A DNA stretch of 64,000 nucleotides from Streptomyces spongiicola (GTDB lineage: Bacteria > Actinomycetota > Actinomycetes > Streptomycetales > Streptomycetaceae), in the NCBI RefSeq assembly GCF_003122365.1, contig NZ_CP029254.1, forward strand, positions 2,614,501 to 2,678,500. The letters run 5' to 3'. The translations under genes and the position numbers were made by a program. This document shows positions 28,695-41,847 of this stretch, in pieces (the first letter of the stretch is position 1; every line of letters starts with the position of its first letter). The notes beneath the pieces are model-generated. The model was not told where the DNA came from. It ran no database searches and saw only the letters and a program-made list of their open reading frames with translations.

Positions 28695-29897
28695 TCAGCC
28701 CAGCCGGGCCGCGACCAGGTCCCAGACCGTGTCCGCCAGTCCTTCCTTGGGGCCGTGCGGAACCGGCGTCTCACCCCCGTCCGCCGCCAGGACCACGGCC
28801 TCGTTCTCCTCGGAGCCGAACGTCCGGTGCTCCCCCACCTCGTTGACGACCAGCAGGTCGCAGCCCTTGCGACGGAGCTTCTCGCGGCCGTTGGCGAGCA
28901 CGTCGTCGGTCTCGGCGGCGAAACCCACCACCAGCCGGCCGGGGCGGGGCCGCGCCGCGGAGATCTCGGCGAGGATGTCCGGGTTGCGGACCAGGGCGAT
29001 CGGCGCCTGCTCCTGCCCGTCCTTCTTCTTGATCTTCCCCTCGGCATACACCGCGGGGCGGAAGTCGGCCACCGCGGCGGCCATCACGACCGCGTCGGCG
29101 CCGGGGGCGGCCTTCAGCACGGCCTCGCGCAGTTGCAGCGCGGTGCCGACGTGGACGACGTCGACACCGGCCGGGTCGGTCATGCCGGTGTTGGCCTCGA
29201 TCAGCGTCACCCGGGCCCCGCGGGCCGCGGCGGTGCGGGCCAGCGCGTAGCCCTGTTTGCCGGAGGAGCGGTTCCCCAGGTACCGGACGGGGTCGAGGGG
29301 CTCACGGGTGCCGCCGGCGCTGACCACGACATGGCGTCCGGCCAGGTCGGGGGCCACCGCGCCGCGGGCCAGCACCCGGCGGCAGACCTCGAAGATCTCG
29401 CCGGGATCGGGCAGCCGGCCCTTGCCCGTGTCTGCGCCGGTGAGCCGGCCGACGGCCGGCTCGATGACCACGGCACCGCGGCGGCGCAGCACCGCCGCGT
29501 TCTCCCGGGTCGCGGGGTGCTCCCACATCTCGGTGTGCATCGCGGGCGCGAAGACGACCGGGCAGCGGGCGGTGAGCAGGGTGTTGGTCAGCAGGTCGTC
29601 GGCGAGTCCGTGGGCCGCCCTGGCCAGGGTGTCGGCGGTGGCGGGGGCGACGACGACGAGGTCGGCGTCCTGCCCGATCCGCACGTGCGGGACCTCGTGG
29701 ACGTCGGTCCAGACCTCGGCCGAGACCGGGTGCCCCGAAAGGGCGGACCAGGTCGCGGCGCCGACGAACCTGAGCGCGGAGGCGGTGGGCACGACCCGGA
29801 CGTCGTGCCCGGACTCGGTCAGCCTGCGCAGCAGCTCGCACGCCTTGTAGGCGGCGATACCGCCGCTGACACCCAGAACGACCCTCGGCTTGTCCAC
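28695..29897 (-). CDS. coaBC: Bifunctional phosphopantothenoylcysteine decarboxylase/phosphopantothenate-cysteine ligase
   Basis: A 400-residue two-domain enzyme of coenzyme A synthesis. The N-terminal FMN-dependent CoaC domain (about 1-190) has VVLGVSGGIAAYKACELLRRL and the PAMHTEMW motif; the C-terminal CoaB ligase (about 195-400) has VVVSAGGTREPLDPVRYLGN and KIKKKDG. It couples cysteine to 4'-phosphopantothenate and then decarboxylates the product. The GTG at 29897 is preferred over the upstream codon at 29924 because GGGAGAGG sits close before it and homology begins at VDKPRVVLG. It follows rpoZ, with a terminator hairpin between them. Confidence 0.96.
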   Translation of the reverse strand: MDKPRVVLGVSGGIAAYKACELLRRLTESGHDVRVVPTASALRFVGAATWSALSGHPVSAEVWTDVHEVPHVRIGQDADLVVVAPATADTLARAAHGLADDLLTNTLLTARCPVVFAPAMHTEMWEHPATRENAAVLRRRGAVVIEPAVGRLTGADTGKGRLPDPGEIFEVCRRVLARGAVAPDLAGRHVVVSAGGTREPLDPVRYLGNRSSGKQGYALARTAAARGARVTLIEANTGMTDPAGVDVVHVGTALQLREAVLKAAPGADAVVMAAAVADFRPAVYAEGKIKKKDGQEQAPIALVRNPDILAEISAARPRPGRLVVGFAAETDDVLANGREKLRRKGCDLLVVNEVGEHRTFGSEENEAVVLAADGGETPVPHGPKEGLADTVWDLVAARLG

Positions 29898-29946
29898 TGC
29901 CTCTCCCGCCACCCCGCCGATCACGACACGTATCGCCTCTATGACA

Positions 29947-29985
29947 CACCACAGGCCCGGCGGGTGCTCCGCCGGGCCTGTGGTG
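29947..29985. terminator. Perfect 17-bp inverted repeat between rpoZ and coaBC
   Basis: Arms 29947-29963 and 29969-29985 pair perfectly around a 5-base loop, between the rpoZ stop and the coaBC start. It should end or attenuate gmk-rpoZ transcripts before coaBC. Confidence 0.85.
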
Positions 29986-30035
29986 ACAGTGCCGCGTGCT
30001 GCCCGGGACCGCTCGCGGAGCGCCCCGGGACGGTA

Positions 30036-30308
30036 CTACTGGGCCGGGCCCTCGACGGCCTCGGAGGTCAGCAGACCCGCGTTGATCTCGCGCAGGGCGA
30101 TCGACAGCGGCTTCTCGTGCACGTGGGTGTCCACCAGCGGACCGACGTACTCGAGGAGCCCTTCACCGAGCTGCGAGTAGTACGCGTTGATCTGACGCGC
30201 GCGCTTGGCGGCGTAGATCACCAGGCTGTACTTCGAGTCGGTCGCCTCGAGCAGCTCGTCGATCGGCGGGTTGATGATGCCCTCGGGCGCGGTGATGGAA
30301 GAGGACAC
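30036..30308 (-). CDS. rpoZ: RNA polymerase omega subunit
   Basis: The 90-residue omega subunit, which helps assemble RNA polymerase and is needed for morphological development and antibiotic production in Streptomyces. Typical features: [30 protein letters not shown] read from residue 12, and the C-terminal LREINAGLL segment. It starts with GTG at 30308, 40 bases after gmk ends. The gmk-rpoZ order is widely conserved. Confidence 0.97.
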   Translation of the reverse strand: MSSSITAPEGIINPPIDELLEATDSKYSLVIYAAKRARQINAYYSQLGEGLLEYVGPLVDTHVHEKPLSIALREINAGLLTSEAVEGPAQ

Positions 30309-30348
30309 GCTCTAGCCTTCCGAAGAAACTACGGGGAGATCAGAAAGA

Positions 30349-30912
30349 TCAGACAACTTCCATCAAGGCTAGCAGCTCACGGGCGACGTCCTCGACGGAG
30401 GTGTTCACCAGGGTGGTGTCGAACTCCGGCTCCGCCGCCAGCTCGACCTTCGCGGCCGCCAGCCGCCGCTCGATGACGTCGGGGGCCTCGGTGCCGCGGC
30501 CGGTGAGGCGGCGGACCAGTTCGTCCCAGCTCGGCGGGGCCAGGAAGACCAGCTGGGAGGCCGGCATGGACTCCTTGACCTGGCGCGCGCCCTGGAGGTC
30601 GATCTCCAGGAGCACCGGTTCCCCGGCCTCCAGGCGCTCCTGGACCGCCCGGCGCGGAGTGCCGTAGCGGTTTCCCGCGAACTCTGCCCATTCCAGGAGT
30701 TCGCCGTTGGCGACCAGTTTGTCGAACTCGTCGTCGCCGACGAAGAAGTACTGGACACCGTGGCGCTCTCCGGGGCGCGGCTTGCGGGTGGTGGCCGACA
30801 CCGAGAGCCAGACCTCGGGGTGGACCTTGCGCATATGGGCGACGACCGTGCTCTTGCCGACCCCGGAGGGGCCGGAGAGCACGGTCAGCCGCGGACGTAC
30901 CTCTGCTGCCAT
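30349..30912 (-). CDS. gmk: Guanylate kinase
   Basis: A 187-residue kinase that phosphorylates GMP to GDP with ATP. The P-loop GPSGVGKST is at residues 14-22, the GMP-binding region includes [19 protein letters not shown], and [10 protein letters not shown] carries the Mg-site region. Length and motifs are standard. ATG at 30912. It is 38 bases downstream of the sIHF gene and likely cotranscribed with it and rpoZ. Confidence 0.97.
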   Translation of the reverse strand: MAAEVRPRLTVLSGPSGVGKSTVVAHMRKVHPEVWLSVSATTRKPRPGERHGVQYFFVGDDEFDKLVANGELLEWAEFAGNRYGTPRRAVQERLEAGEPVLLEIDLQGARQVKESMPASQLVFLAPPSWDELVRRLTGRGTEAPDVIERRLAAAKVELAAEPEFDTTLVNTSVEDVARELLALMEVV

Positions 30913-30950
30913 GCAGCGATTATCCAGCTTCCCGGGAGTGCCCGGGAACG

Positions 30951-31274
30951 TCAGGCGGGGCCGCCGCCGAACTCGCGCTCGAGCGACGCGATCTGGTTCG
31001 AGCCGAGACCCCGCACACGGCGGCTCTCGGAGATGCCCAGTCGCTCCATGATCTGCTTGGCACGGACCTTGCCGACGCCGGGGAGCGACTCGAGCAGGGC
31101 GGAGACCTTCATCTTGCCGATGACGTTGTTCTCCTGGCCCTGCTTGATGACCTCGTGGAGGGAGGCGCCGGAGTGCTTGAGTCGATTCTTGACCTCGGCC
31201 CGCTCCCGGCGAGCCGCGGCGGCCTTTTCGAGCGCGGCTGCGCGCTGTTCAGGGGTAAGGGGCGGAAGAGCCAC
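30951..31274 (-). CDS. mihF: Actinobacterial integration host factor (sIHF)
   Basis: A 107-residue nucleoid-associated protein that binds duplex DNA without strong sequence preference and affects topology, sporulation and antibiotic output. A long N-terminal helix ([20 protein letters not shown]) precedes the helix-two-turn-helix domain [18 protein letters not shown] (about 66-83). The GTG at 31274 gives exactly the length known for S. coelicolor sIHF (107). A candidate promoter lies about 50 bases upstream. It is unrelated to the HU/IHF fold of enterobacteria despite the name. Confidence 0.95.
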   Translation of the reverse strand: MALPPLTPEQRAAALEKAAAARRERAEVKNRLKHSGASLHEVIKQGQENNVIGKMKVSALLESLPGVGKVRAKQIMERLGISESRRVRGLGSNQIASLEREFGGGPA

Positions 31275-31321
31275 GCCTACGTCACCTCGGATGTCGAACT
31301 GTCGGATACGGACCGGTGAGG

Positions 31322-31350
31322 AACCTAGTCGGCCCACACCAGGCGAGCAA
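31322..31350 (-). promoter_or_regulatory. Candidate vegetative promoter for the sIHF-gmk-rpoZ unit
   Basis: On the minus strand TTGCTC (31345-31350) and TAGGTT (31322-31327) are separated by exactly 17 bases, matching Streptomyces HrdB-type promoters. The predicted transcript start would be about 40 bases before the GTG of the sIHF gene. Confidence 0.55.
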
Positions 31351-31607
31351 CGAACAACGCAGTGGCCGTTGCATCGCTGACTCTCGACGGAGACTAGCGG
31401 CCTGGACCGCTCCAGTCAGCGAGAACAGCGGAAAAGTCCTGGTCAGCATCGGCCGACTTGGATATTCCAGACATATGGACCCTCCATCTGTCAAGAAAGC
31501 GTCGGTCGAAGGCGCAGATGAGCGCCCTGCCGAGCGACCCGGCAGGCGCTCGAAGGCGGGCTCCCCGCTGCGGCCCCCCGGAGCGCCCGCGGACACCAGC
31601 GGACCGG

Positions 31608-31660
31608 GACGGACCCGCGAACGGACCGGGCGACTCAGGACGGACCCGCGAACGGACCGG
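31608..31660. repeat. Two 23-bp direct repeats between pyrF and the sIHF promoter
   Basis: A 23-bp unit beginning GGACGGACCCGCGAACGG occurs at 31608-31630 and 31638-31660. The gap from 31351 to 31774 otherwise shows no gene; it takes the end of the long pyrimidine transcript. Confidence 0.8.
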
Positions 31661-31774
31661 AACGGGCCGCAGGGATCTCGCGGCGGAACGCGAAGACCGG
31701 AGGAACCCGCGGCAGACCCGCGGCGACCCGGACGGAACCGCGAAGACCCGGGAGCGGCGGCGCCGCCCGCGGGG

Positions 31775-32614
31775 CTACGCTCCGCCGACCGCCACGCGAT
31801 CTCCGGCGAAGCGCTCGGCGCCGCACGCAGGGGCGGCCCTGTCCGGGCCGTGCCGCAGGACGCCGCGGCTCACGCTCGGCACGACGTTGCGCACGGCGCC
31901 GCCGAAGACGCCCGGCAGGTCCGCCGGCGTCGCGCCCTGGGCTCCGATGCCCGGCGCGAGGAGCGGGCCGTTGATGTCCAGGTCCACTCCCGCGGCGCCG
32001 AGCGTGGCGCCGACCACGGCGCCGACCGGGCCCATCGGGTCCGCCCCGGCGTTCTCGTCGGCCATGTGGTCGAGCATGAGCTGGGCGAGCGAGCCCCCGC
32101 CCGAGGCCGTGGCGCGCTGGACCTCGGCGCCCTCCGGGTTGGAGGTGAGGGCGAGGACGAAGACCCCGCAGCCGCTGAGGACGGCCTGGTCGAGCGCCGG
32201 GCGCAGCGACCCGAAGCCGAGGTACGGCGAGACCGTCACGGCGTCGGAGAACAGCGGCGAGCGCCGGTCGAGGAAGGCCTCCGCGTAGGCGCCCATGGTG
32301 GAGCCGATGTCGCCGCGTTTGGCGTCCATCAGGACCAGCGCTCCGGCGGCCCGGGCCTCGGCCACGGCCTGCTCCAGCACCGCGAGGCCCCGCGAGCCGA
32401 AGCGCTCGAAGAACGCGGACTGCGGCTTGAGGACGGCGACCCGGTCGGCGAGCGCCTCGACCACGGTGCGGGTGAACCGCTCCAGGCCGTTGACGTCGTC
32501 GGCCAGCCCCCAGGCGGTCAGCAGCGAGGCGTGCGGGTCGATGCCGACGCATAGCGGGCCGCGGGCGTCCATGGCCCGGCGCAGTCGGGTGCCGAACGGT
32601 TCCGGTGTACTCAT
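31775..32614 (-). CDS. pyrF: Orotidine-5'-phosphate decarboxylase (type 2)
   Basis: A 279-residue enzyme that decarboxylates OMP to UMP, the last step of de novo pyrimidine synthesis. [11 protein letters not shown] (about 22-32) binds phosphate and the catalytic Lys is in [12 protein letters not shown] (about 95-106), the signature of the longer actinobacterial type 2 subfamily. The ATG at 32614 overlaps the pyrD stop by 4 bases, so translation is coupled. It is the last gene of the pyr operon. Confidence 0.96.
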   Translation of the reverse strand: MSTPEPFGTRLRRAMDARGPLCVGIDPHASLLTAWGLADDVNGLERFTRTVVEALADRVAVLKPQSAFFERFGSRGLAVLEQAVAEARAAGALVLMDAKRGDIGSTMGAYAEAFLDRRSPLFSDAVTVSPYLGFGSLRPALDQAVLSGCGVFVLALTSNPEGAEVQRATASGGGSLAQLMLDHMADENAGADPMGPVGAVVGATLGAAGVDLDINGPLLAPGIGAQGATPADLPGVFGGAVRNVVPSVSRGVLRHGPDRAAPACGAERFAGDRVAVGGA

Positions 32615-33723
32615 GCGGTGGCCGCCTTTCGGGTCTCGGCGCCGACGGCCTCGGCGAGGGTTGCGTGGGGGCTCGCCGCGAGCCGTGCGGCCAGGCCCTT
32701 GTGGACGGACCTGGCGTAGAACGGGCCCTCGTAGACGAAGGCGCTGTAGCCCTGGACGAGGGTGGCGCCGGCCAGGATGCGCCGCCAGGCGTCCTCGGCG
32801 TTCTCGATGCCGCCGACGCCGACGAGCGTGATGCGGTCCCCGACGCGGGCGTACAGGCGGCGCAGCACCTCCAGGGAGCGCTCCTTGACGGGTGCGCCGG
32901 ACAGTCCGCCGGTCTCCCCCACCAGCTCCGGGTCGGATCTCAGGCCGAGGCCGTCGCGGGCGACGGTGGTGTTGGTGGCGATGATGCCGTCGAGGCCCAG
33001 CTCGACGGCGAGGTCGGCGACGGCGTCCACGTCCGCGTCGGCGAGGTCCGGGGCGATCTTGACCAGGAGCGGGACGCGGCGCCCGGTGACCGTGCGGTCG
33101 GCGGCCTCGCGCACCGCCCGGAGCAGGGGGCGCAGTGCCTGCGTGGCCTGGAGGTTCCGCAGGCCCGGGGTGTTGGGCGAGCTGACGTTGACCACGAGGT
33201 AGTCCGCGTGGGCGGCGAGCCGCTCGGTGGAGGTCACGTAGTCGGCGACGGCCTCCTCCTCGGGGACGGCCTTGGTCTTGCCGATGTTGACGCCGACGAC
33301 CGTGCGGAAGACCTCCCGGCGGGCGGCGAGCCGGGCGGCGACGGCGGCCGAACCGTCGTTGTTGAATCCCATGCGGTTGATCAGCGCCCGGTCCGGTACC
33401 AGGCGGAAGAGCCTGGTGCGGGGGTTGCCCGGCTGGGGCTGCGCCGTGACGGTGCCGATCTCGACATGGTCGAAGCCGAGCATGGACATGCCGTCGATGG
33501 CGGCGGCGTTCTTGTCGAAGCCGGCGGCGAGACCGAAGGGGCCGTGCATCCGCAGGCCGAGGGCCTCGGTGCGCAGTTCCCCGTAGCGGGGCGCGAGCAC
33601 GGCGGCGGCGAGCGTGCGCAGCACCGGCAGGCGGGCGGCGAGCCGGATCCACCGGAAGGCGAGGTGGTGGGCCTTCTCCGGGTCCATCCGCCGGAAGATC
33701 AGGTTGAAGAAGAGCTTGTACAT
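32611..33723 (-). CDS. pyrD: Dihydroorotate dehydrogenase (quinone), class 2
   Basis: A 370-residue membrane-associated flavoenzyme that oxidises dihydroorotate to orotate with quinone. The N-terminal amphipathic helices ([20 protein letters not shown]) anchor it to the membrane; [19 protein letters not shown] binds [17 protein letters not shown] carries the catalytic Ser typical of class 2. ATG at 33723. It lies 84 bases after carB, with a strong hairpin in the gap, and overlaps pyrF by 4 bases. Confidence 0.96.
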   Translation of the reverse strand: MYKLFFNLIFRRMDPEKAHHLAFRWIRLAARLPVLRTLAAAVLAPRYGELRTEALGLRMHGPFGLAAGFDKNAAAIDGMSMLGFDHVEIGTVTAQPQPGNPRTRLFRLVPDRALINRMGFNNDGSAAVAARLAARREVFRTVVGVNIGKTKAVPEEEAVADYVTSTERLAAHADYLVVNVSSPNTPGLRNLQATQALRPLLRAVREAADRTVTGRRVPLLVKIAPDLADADVDAVADLAVELGLDGIIATNTTVARDGLGLRSDPELVGETGGLSGAPVKERSLEVLRRLYARVGDRITLVGVGGIENAEDAWRRILAGATLVQGYSAFVYEGPFYARSVHKGLAARLAASPHATLAEAVGAETRKAATA

Positions 33724-33770
33724 CCCAGTGGTGTCCTGTGTCTCCTCACGAGGACGGGTGTCCTCACGAA

Positions 33771-33799
33771 GAGGGGGACACCGGTTCGGTGTCCCCCTC
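33771..33799. terminator. 13-bp perfect hairpin between carB and pyrD
   Basis: Arms 33771-33783 and 33787-33799 pair perfectly around a GTT loop, starting 9 bases beyond the carB stop. It sits inside the otherwise tightly packed pyr operon and could lower or uncouple pyrDF expression, or protect the upstream mRNA. Confidence 0.7.
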
Positions 33800-33807
33800 G
33801 TGGGCTG

Positions 33808-37108
<3,301 letters not shown>

Positions 37109-37116
<8 letters not shown>

Positions 37117-38275
37117 GCTGGCCCTCCATCAGGGAGACGAAGCGGTCGAACAGGTACGCGGCGTCGTGCGGACCCGCGGCCGCCTCGGGGTGGTACTGGA
37201 CGCTGAAGGCCGGCCGGTCGAGCAGCCGGAGGCCCTCCACCACGTCGTCGTTCAGGCAGACGTGGGAGACCTCGGCGCGGCCGTAGGGGGTGTCGGAGAC
37301 CCGGTCGAGCGGGGCGTCCACGGCGAAGCCGTGGTTGTGCGCGGTGACCTCGACCCTGCCGGTCGTACGGTCCTGCACGGGCTGGTTGATGCCCCGGTGG
37401 CCGTACTTGAGCTTGTAGGTGCCGAAGCCCAGCGCCCGGCCCAGGATCTGGTTGCCGAAGCAGATCCCGAACAGCGGCGTCCCGCGCTCCAGCACGCCCC
37501 GCATCACCGAGACGGCGTGGTCGGCGGTGGCCGGGTCACCGGGGCCGTTGGAGAAGAACACGCCGTCGGGGCCGACCGCGTACACCTCCTCCACCGTCGC
37601 GGTGGCGGGCAGGACGTGCACCTCGATGCCCCGCTCGGCCATCCGGTGCGGGGTCATGCCCTTGATGCCGAGGTCGACCGCGGCGACGGTGAACCTCGCC
37701 GTGCCGACCGGTACGGCCTCGCCGTCGGGGCCGATCGCGGGGACGACGTACGCCTCCCCGGTGGTCACCTCCGCCGCCAGGTCGGCGCCCTTCATCTCGG
37801 GCGCCTGGCGGACCTCGGCGAGCATCGTGCCCTCGTCGGGCAGCGCGTTGCCGGAGAAGATCCCGACGCGCATCGCTCCCCGCTCGCGCAGATGGCGGGT
37901 GAGGGCTCGGGTGTCGACACCGCTGATGCCGACGACGCCCTGGGCCGCGAGCTCCTCGTCGAGGGAGCGGCGGGAGCGCCAGTTGGAGGGGACCCGGGCG
38001 GGGTCGCGCACGACATAGCCGGACACCCAGACGCGCCGCGACTCGGGGTCCTCGTCGTTGACGCCGGTGTTGCCGACGTGCGGGGCGGTCATCACCACGA
38101 CCTGCCGGTGGTACGAGGGGTCGGTGAGGGTCTCCTGGTAGCCGGTCATCCCGGTGGAGAACACGGCCTCGCCGAAGGTCGTCCCCACCGCCCCGTAGGC
38201 ACGGCCGCGAAAGGTCCGGCCGTCCTCCAGGACGAGTACGGCGGGAACCCGGGTTCCCCTGGTGGAGGTCGTCAT
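37109..38275 (-). CDS. carA: Carbamoyl-phosphate synthase small (glutaminase) subunit
   Basis: A 388-residue glutamine amidotransferase that feeds ammonia to CarB. The N-terminal CPSase domain ([19 protein letters not shown]) precedes a class I GATase domain with the nucleophile in [16 protein letters not shown] and the catalytic His-x-Glu in [11 protein letters not shown]. The ATG at 38275 overlaps the upstream membrane-protein gene by 4 bases (ATGA), and the end overlaps carB by 8. A longer frame to 38593 belongs to the neighbouring gene's other frame. Confidence 0.97.
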
Positions 38276-38853
38276 CGTGCGGCGCCTTCCGTGGTGTCGT
38301 TCTTGGTGATGGAGTCGACGGCCCCGACCCAGGCGGTGTGGTCGGCCGCCCGGTCGGAGCGGAAACCGGAGTCGATCAGCCGGTCGCCGTGCTCCCAGGT
38401 GACGATCAGCAGACCGCCCTCGGTGAGCACCTTCCCGGCGATGCCCTTGTCGAGGCGGGCGCCGCGCAGGGCCCCGGCCGGGATGAAGAAGTCGGCGGCC
38501 CCGGGGCGTACGACGTCGATTCCGGCGCCGGTGAGCGTCAGCTCGGCGCGGCTGCGGTTGCCCAGGCCCCGGGCGACGATCCGGTCGAGCCACTGCCCGG
38601 CGGTCGTGGAGCCGTGGTAGCGGCCGCTGAGCCGGAGCCTCGCCTCACCGGCGTCCTCGGGGGTCACCGGAAGCTCGGGCAGCCCGGACTGGAGTTCGCC
38701 CCGCCACTTCCAGCCCTGGCGCATCAGCCAGTAGACGAGGGCGATGAAGAGCAGGAGCCCGGCGACCCAGCCGAGCCGGGCGGCCCAGTCGGTCACCTCC
38801 GCCGACTTCCGCTCGGCCTCTTCGGCCGCCTGAATGACCAGTGGTGTCCTCAC
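38272..38853 (-). CDS. Single-span membrane protein embedded in the pyr operon (PH-like domain possible)
   Basis: A 193-residue protein with an N-terminal soluble helix, one membrane segment (about 28-46, [16 protein letters not shown]) and a cytoplasmic C-terminal part of beta-rich character (about 75-190, including [25 protein letters not shown] split by Arg/Asp). This looks like the small bacterial PH-like domains, but I am not certain. It is locked into the operon by 4-base overlaps on both sides (pyrC stop/GTG start, stop/carA ATG), so it is made with the pyrimidine enzymes. It has no known catalytic motif; a membrane-anchoring or regulatory role is inference. Confidence 0.8.
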   Translation of the reverse strand: MRTPLVIQAAEEAERKSAEVTDWAARLGWVAGLLLFIALVYWLMRQGWKWRGELQSGLPELPVTPEDAGEARLRLSGRYHGSTTAGQWLDRIVARGLGNRSRAELTLTGAGIDVVRPGAADFFIPAGALRGARLDKGIAGKVLTEGGLLIVTWEHGDRLIDSGFRSDRAADHTAWVGAVDSITKNDTTEGAAR

Positions 38854-40145
38854 GCCAGCTTCCCGTCCATGAGCGTCGCGCGGCCCCGCAGGAACGTGTG
38901 GGTGACGCGCCCCGGCAGCTCGCGGCCCTCGTAGGGGGTGTTGCGGCTGCGGGAGGCGAAGCCCGCGGGGTCCACGGTTCCACGGTATGCCGGATCGAGC
39001 AGGGTGAGGTTGGCGGGCTCACCTGCCGAGACGGGCCGCCCGTGGCCCTCGGCGCGGCCGATCCGGGCCGGCGCGAAGGACATCCGGTCGGCGACGCCCT
39101 CCCAGGTCAGCAGCCCGGTGTCGACCATCGTGTGCTGGACGACGGACAGCGCGGTCTCCAGGCCGACCATGCCCATCGCGGCCGCGGCCCACTCGCAGTC
39201 CTTGTCCTCGTGCGGGTGCGGCGCGTGGTCGGTGGCGACGATGTCGATCGTGCCGTCGGCCAGGGCCTCGCGCAGCGCCGTCACGTCGCGCTCGGTGCGC
39301 AGCGGCGGGTTGACCTTGTAGACGGGGTCGTAGGTGCGGACCAGTTCGTCGGTGAGGAGCAGATGGTGCGGGGTGACCTCGGCGGTGACGTCGATGCCGC
39401 GGGACTTGGCCCAGCGGACGATCGCGACGGAGCCGGCGGTCGACAGATGGCAGATGTGGACGCGCGAGCCGACGTGCTCGGCCAGCAGCACGTCACGGGC
39501 GATGATCGACTCCTCGGCGACGGCGGGCCAGCCGCCGAGGCCCAGTTCGGCGGAGACGACGCCCTCGTTCATCTGGGCGCCCTCGGTGAGCCGGGGCTCC
39601 TGCGCGTGCTGCGCGACGACGCCGCCGAACGCCTTCACGTACTCCAGCGCCCGGCGCATGATGACGGCGTCGTCGACGCACCTGCCGTCGTCGGAGAAGA
39701 CGGTGACGGCCGCCGCGGAGTCGTGCATGGCGCCGAGTTCGGCGAGCTTCCTGCCCTCCAGGCCGACGGTGACGGCGCCGATCGGCCGGACGTCGCAGTA
39801 GCCGTGCTCCCTGCCGAGCCGCCACACCTGCTCGACGACGCCGGCGGTGTCGGCCACCGGGAAGGTGTTGGCCATGGCGAACACGGCGGTGTAGCCGCCG
39901 CTCGCGGCCGCGCGGGTGCCGGTGAGGACGGTCTCGGAGTCCTCGCGGCCGGGCTCCCGCAGGTGGGTGTGCAGGTCGACCAGGCCGGGCAGCAGGATCC
40001 TGCCCGCGGCCTCGACGACGCTGGCACCGCCGGCCTCGATCCCGGTACCGACCTCGACGACGGTCTCACCGTCGATCAGTACGTCACGCACCTCGCCGCC
40101 CAGCACCTTCGCGCCGCGGATCAGTGTCTTGTTCGGCTCGCTCAT
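38850..40145 (-). CDS. pyrC: Dihydroorotase
   Basis: A 431-residue zinc amidohydrolase that cyclises carbamoyl aspartate to dihydroorotate. Metal-site motifs: DLHTHLREPG (about 57-66), HICHLSTAGS, and TDHAPHPHEDKD near 305. It is the longer class I (actinobacterial) form. The ATG at 40145 begins MSEPNKTLIRGAKVLGG, with a GAGGAG-type site spanning the pyrB end. The pyrB stop is 2 bases upstream; the next gene's GTG overlaps its stop. Confidence 0.97.
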   Translation of the reverse strand: MSEPNKTLIRGAKVLGGEVRDVLIDGETVVEVGTGIEAGGASVVEAAGRILLPGLVDLHTHLREPGREDSETVLTGTRAAASGGYTAVFAMANTFPVADTAGVVEQVWRLGREHGYCDVRPIGAVTVGLEGRKLAELGAMHDSAAAVTVFSDDGRCVDDAVIMRRALEYVKAFGGVVAQHAQEPRLTEGAQMNEGVVSAELGLGGWPAVAEESIIARDVLLAEHVGSRVHICHLSTAGSVAIVRWAKSRGIDVTAEVTPHHLLLTDELVRTYDPVYKVNPPLRTERDVTALREALADGTIDIVATDHAPHPHEDKDCEWAAAAMGMVGLETALSVVQHTMVDTGLLTWEGVADRMSFAPARIGRAEGHGRPVSAGEPANLTLLDPAYRGTVDPAGFASRSRNTPYEGRELPGRVTHTFLRGRATLMDGKLA

Positions 40146-40147
40146 GG

Positions 40148-41128
40148 TTACTTCGTCTCCTCGGTACGAGCGTGGGTGACGGCGGGCTCGTTGCCGCCGA
40201 GAAGCAGATAGAGGACCGCCATACGCGTGTGCACGCCGCCTGCGACCTGTTCGACGGCGGTGCAGCGGTCGGAGTCGGCGACCTCGGCGGTGATCTCCAT
40301 GCCGCGGACCATGGGGCCGGGGTGCATCACGATGGCGTGTTCGGGCATCTTCGCCATGCGGTCGCCGTCGAGGCCGTAGCGCCGCGAGTACTCGCGCTCG
40401 GTGGGGAAGAAGGCCGCGTTCATCCGCTCGCGCTGCACCCGCAGCATCATCACCGCGTCGCTCTTCGGCAGCACGGCGTCGAGGTCGTACGAGACCGCGC
40501 AGGGCCAGTGCCCGACACCCACGGGCAGCAGGGTGGGCGGCGCGACCAGGGTGACTTCGGCGCCGAGGGTGTGCAGCAGCTGCACGTTCGAGCGGGCGAC
40601 GCGGCTGTGCAGGATGTCCCCGACGATCGTGATCCGCCGGCCCGCCAGGTCCCGCCCGAGTCCGGCGTCCCGCCCGACCAGGCGGCGGCGCATGGTGAAG
40701 GCGTCGAGCAGCGACTGGGTCGGGTGCTGGTGGGTGCCGTCTCCGGCGTTGACGACCGCGGCGTCGATCCAGCCGGAGGTGGCGAGCCGGTAGGGAGCGC
40801 CGGAGGCGCCGTGCCGGATGACGACGGCGTCGACGCCCATCGCCTCCAGGGTCTGCGCGGTGTCCTTGAGCGACTCGCCCTTGGAGACGGACGAGCCCTT
40901 CGCGGCGAAGTTGATGACGTCCGCGGACAGCCGCTTCTCGGCGGCCTCGAAGGAGATGCGGGTCCTGGTCGAGTCCTCGAAGAAGAGGTTGACGACGGTC
41001 CGGCCGCGCAGGGTGGGCAGCTTCTTGATCGGCCGGTCGGCGACCCTGGCCATCTCCTCGGCGGTGTCGAGGATCAGGACGGCGTCGTCGCGGGTGAGGT
41101 CGGCGGCCGAGATGAGGTGGCGCTTCAT
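40148..41128 (-). CDS. pyrB: Aspartate carbamoyltransferase catalytic subunit
   Basis: A 326-residue catalytic subunit that condenses carbamoyl phosphate and aspartate. Carbamoyl-phosphate motif [13 protein letters not shown] (about 49-61) and aspartate-site [16 protein letters not shown] (about 129-144) are intact. No pyrI regulatory gene is present, as usual in actinobacteria. The ATG at 41128 is chosen because GGAG lies 9 bases upstream and homology begins at MKRHLIS; an ATG at 41164 would add 12 residues and has a weak site. Confidence 0.96.
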   Translation of the reverse strand: MKRHLISAADLTRDDAVLILDTAEEMARVADRPIKKLPTLRGRTVVNLFFEDSTRTRISFEAAEKRLSADVINFAAKGSSVSKGESLKDTAQTLEAMGVDAVVIRHGASGAPYRLATSGWIDAAVVNAGDGTHQHPTQSLLDAFTMRRRLVGRDAGLGRDLAGRRITIVGDILHSRVARSNVQLLHTLGAEVTLVAPPTLLPVGVGHWPCAVSYDLDAVLPKSDAVMMLRVQRERMNAAFFPTEREYSRRYGLDGDRMAKMPEHAIVMHPGPMVRGMEITAEVADSDRCTAVEQVAGGVHTRMAVLYLLLGGNEPAVTHARTEETK

Positions 41129-41214
41129 CTGGGTGTGCTCCGGGGTGTGGAGATGTGCGGGCATGCGGGCGCGCGAGAGCCGCCCGTAGGGCGGGGCGGG
41201 GCCGTACGGGGCTG

Positions 41215-41838
41215 CTATCGCCCGCCGGACCGGGCGGTCTCGTCCGGGCGGCCCTCGGCCGCGGGAACGCCCGTCTCCCGCCGCTCGCCGAGCAGCACGG
41301 CGTCGCGGCCGTCCTCCTCGTCGAGCTGGACACTGACCGTCTCCCGCAGCGACGTCGGGAGGTTCTTGCCGACGTAGTCGGCGCGGATGGGCAGCTCGCG
41401 GTGGCCGCGGTCGACCAGGACCGCGAGTTGGACGGCGCGGGGCCGGCCGATGTCGTTCAGCGCGTCCAGGGCGGCGCGGATGGTGCGCCCGGAGAAGAGC
41501 ACGTCGTCGACGAGGACGACCAGGCGGCCGTCGATCCCGTCGGGCGGGATGTCCGTGCGCGCGAGGGCGCGGGCGGGGCGGAGCCGCAGGTCGTCGCGGT
41601 ACATGGTGATGTCGAGCGAGCCGACGGGGATGGTGCGGCCGGTGATCCCGGCGAGCTTGGCGGCGAGCCGGCCGGCCAGGAAGACACCGCGGGTGGGGAT
41701 GCCGAGGAGCACCACGTCGTCGGCGCCCTTGGCGCGCTCGACGATCTCATGGGCGATGCGGGTCAGTACCCGCGCGATGTCGGGGCCCTCGAGAACGGGG
41801 CGCGCGGCATCGGAAACTTCTGCGACTTCTGCGTCCAT
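41215..41838 (-). CDS. pyrR: PyrR, pyrimidine operon regulator and uracil phosphoribosyltransferase
   Basis: A 207-residue PRTase-fold RNA-binding regulator that binds pyr mRNA when UMP is high. The PRPP loop [21 protein letters not shown] (about 100-120, given here across the Asp-Asp pair) and the [10 protein letters not shown] region are typical. The C-terminal extension ([13 protein letters not shown]) is longer than in Bacillus. The first gene of the operon; ATG at 41838 with AGGAGG 10 bases upstream. The leader holds its own PyrR-type site overlapping this ribosome site, pointing to autogenous translational control. Confidence 0.96.
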   Translation of the reverse strand: MDAEVAEVSDAARPVLEGPDIARVLTRIAHEIVERAKGADDVVLLGIPTRGVFLAGRLAAKLAGITGRTIPVGSLDITMYRDDLRLRPARALARTDIPPDGIDGRLVVLVDDVLFSGRTIRAALDALNDIGRPRAVQLAVLVDRGHRELPIRADYVGKNLPTSLRETVSVQLDEEDGRDAVLLGERRETGVPAAEGRPDETARSGGR

Positions 41839-41847
41839 ACGAAACGG

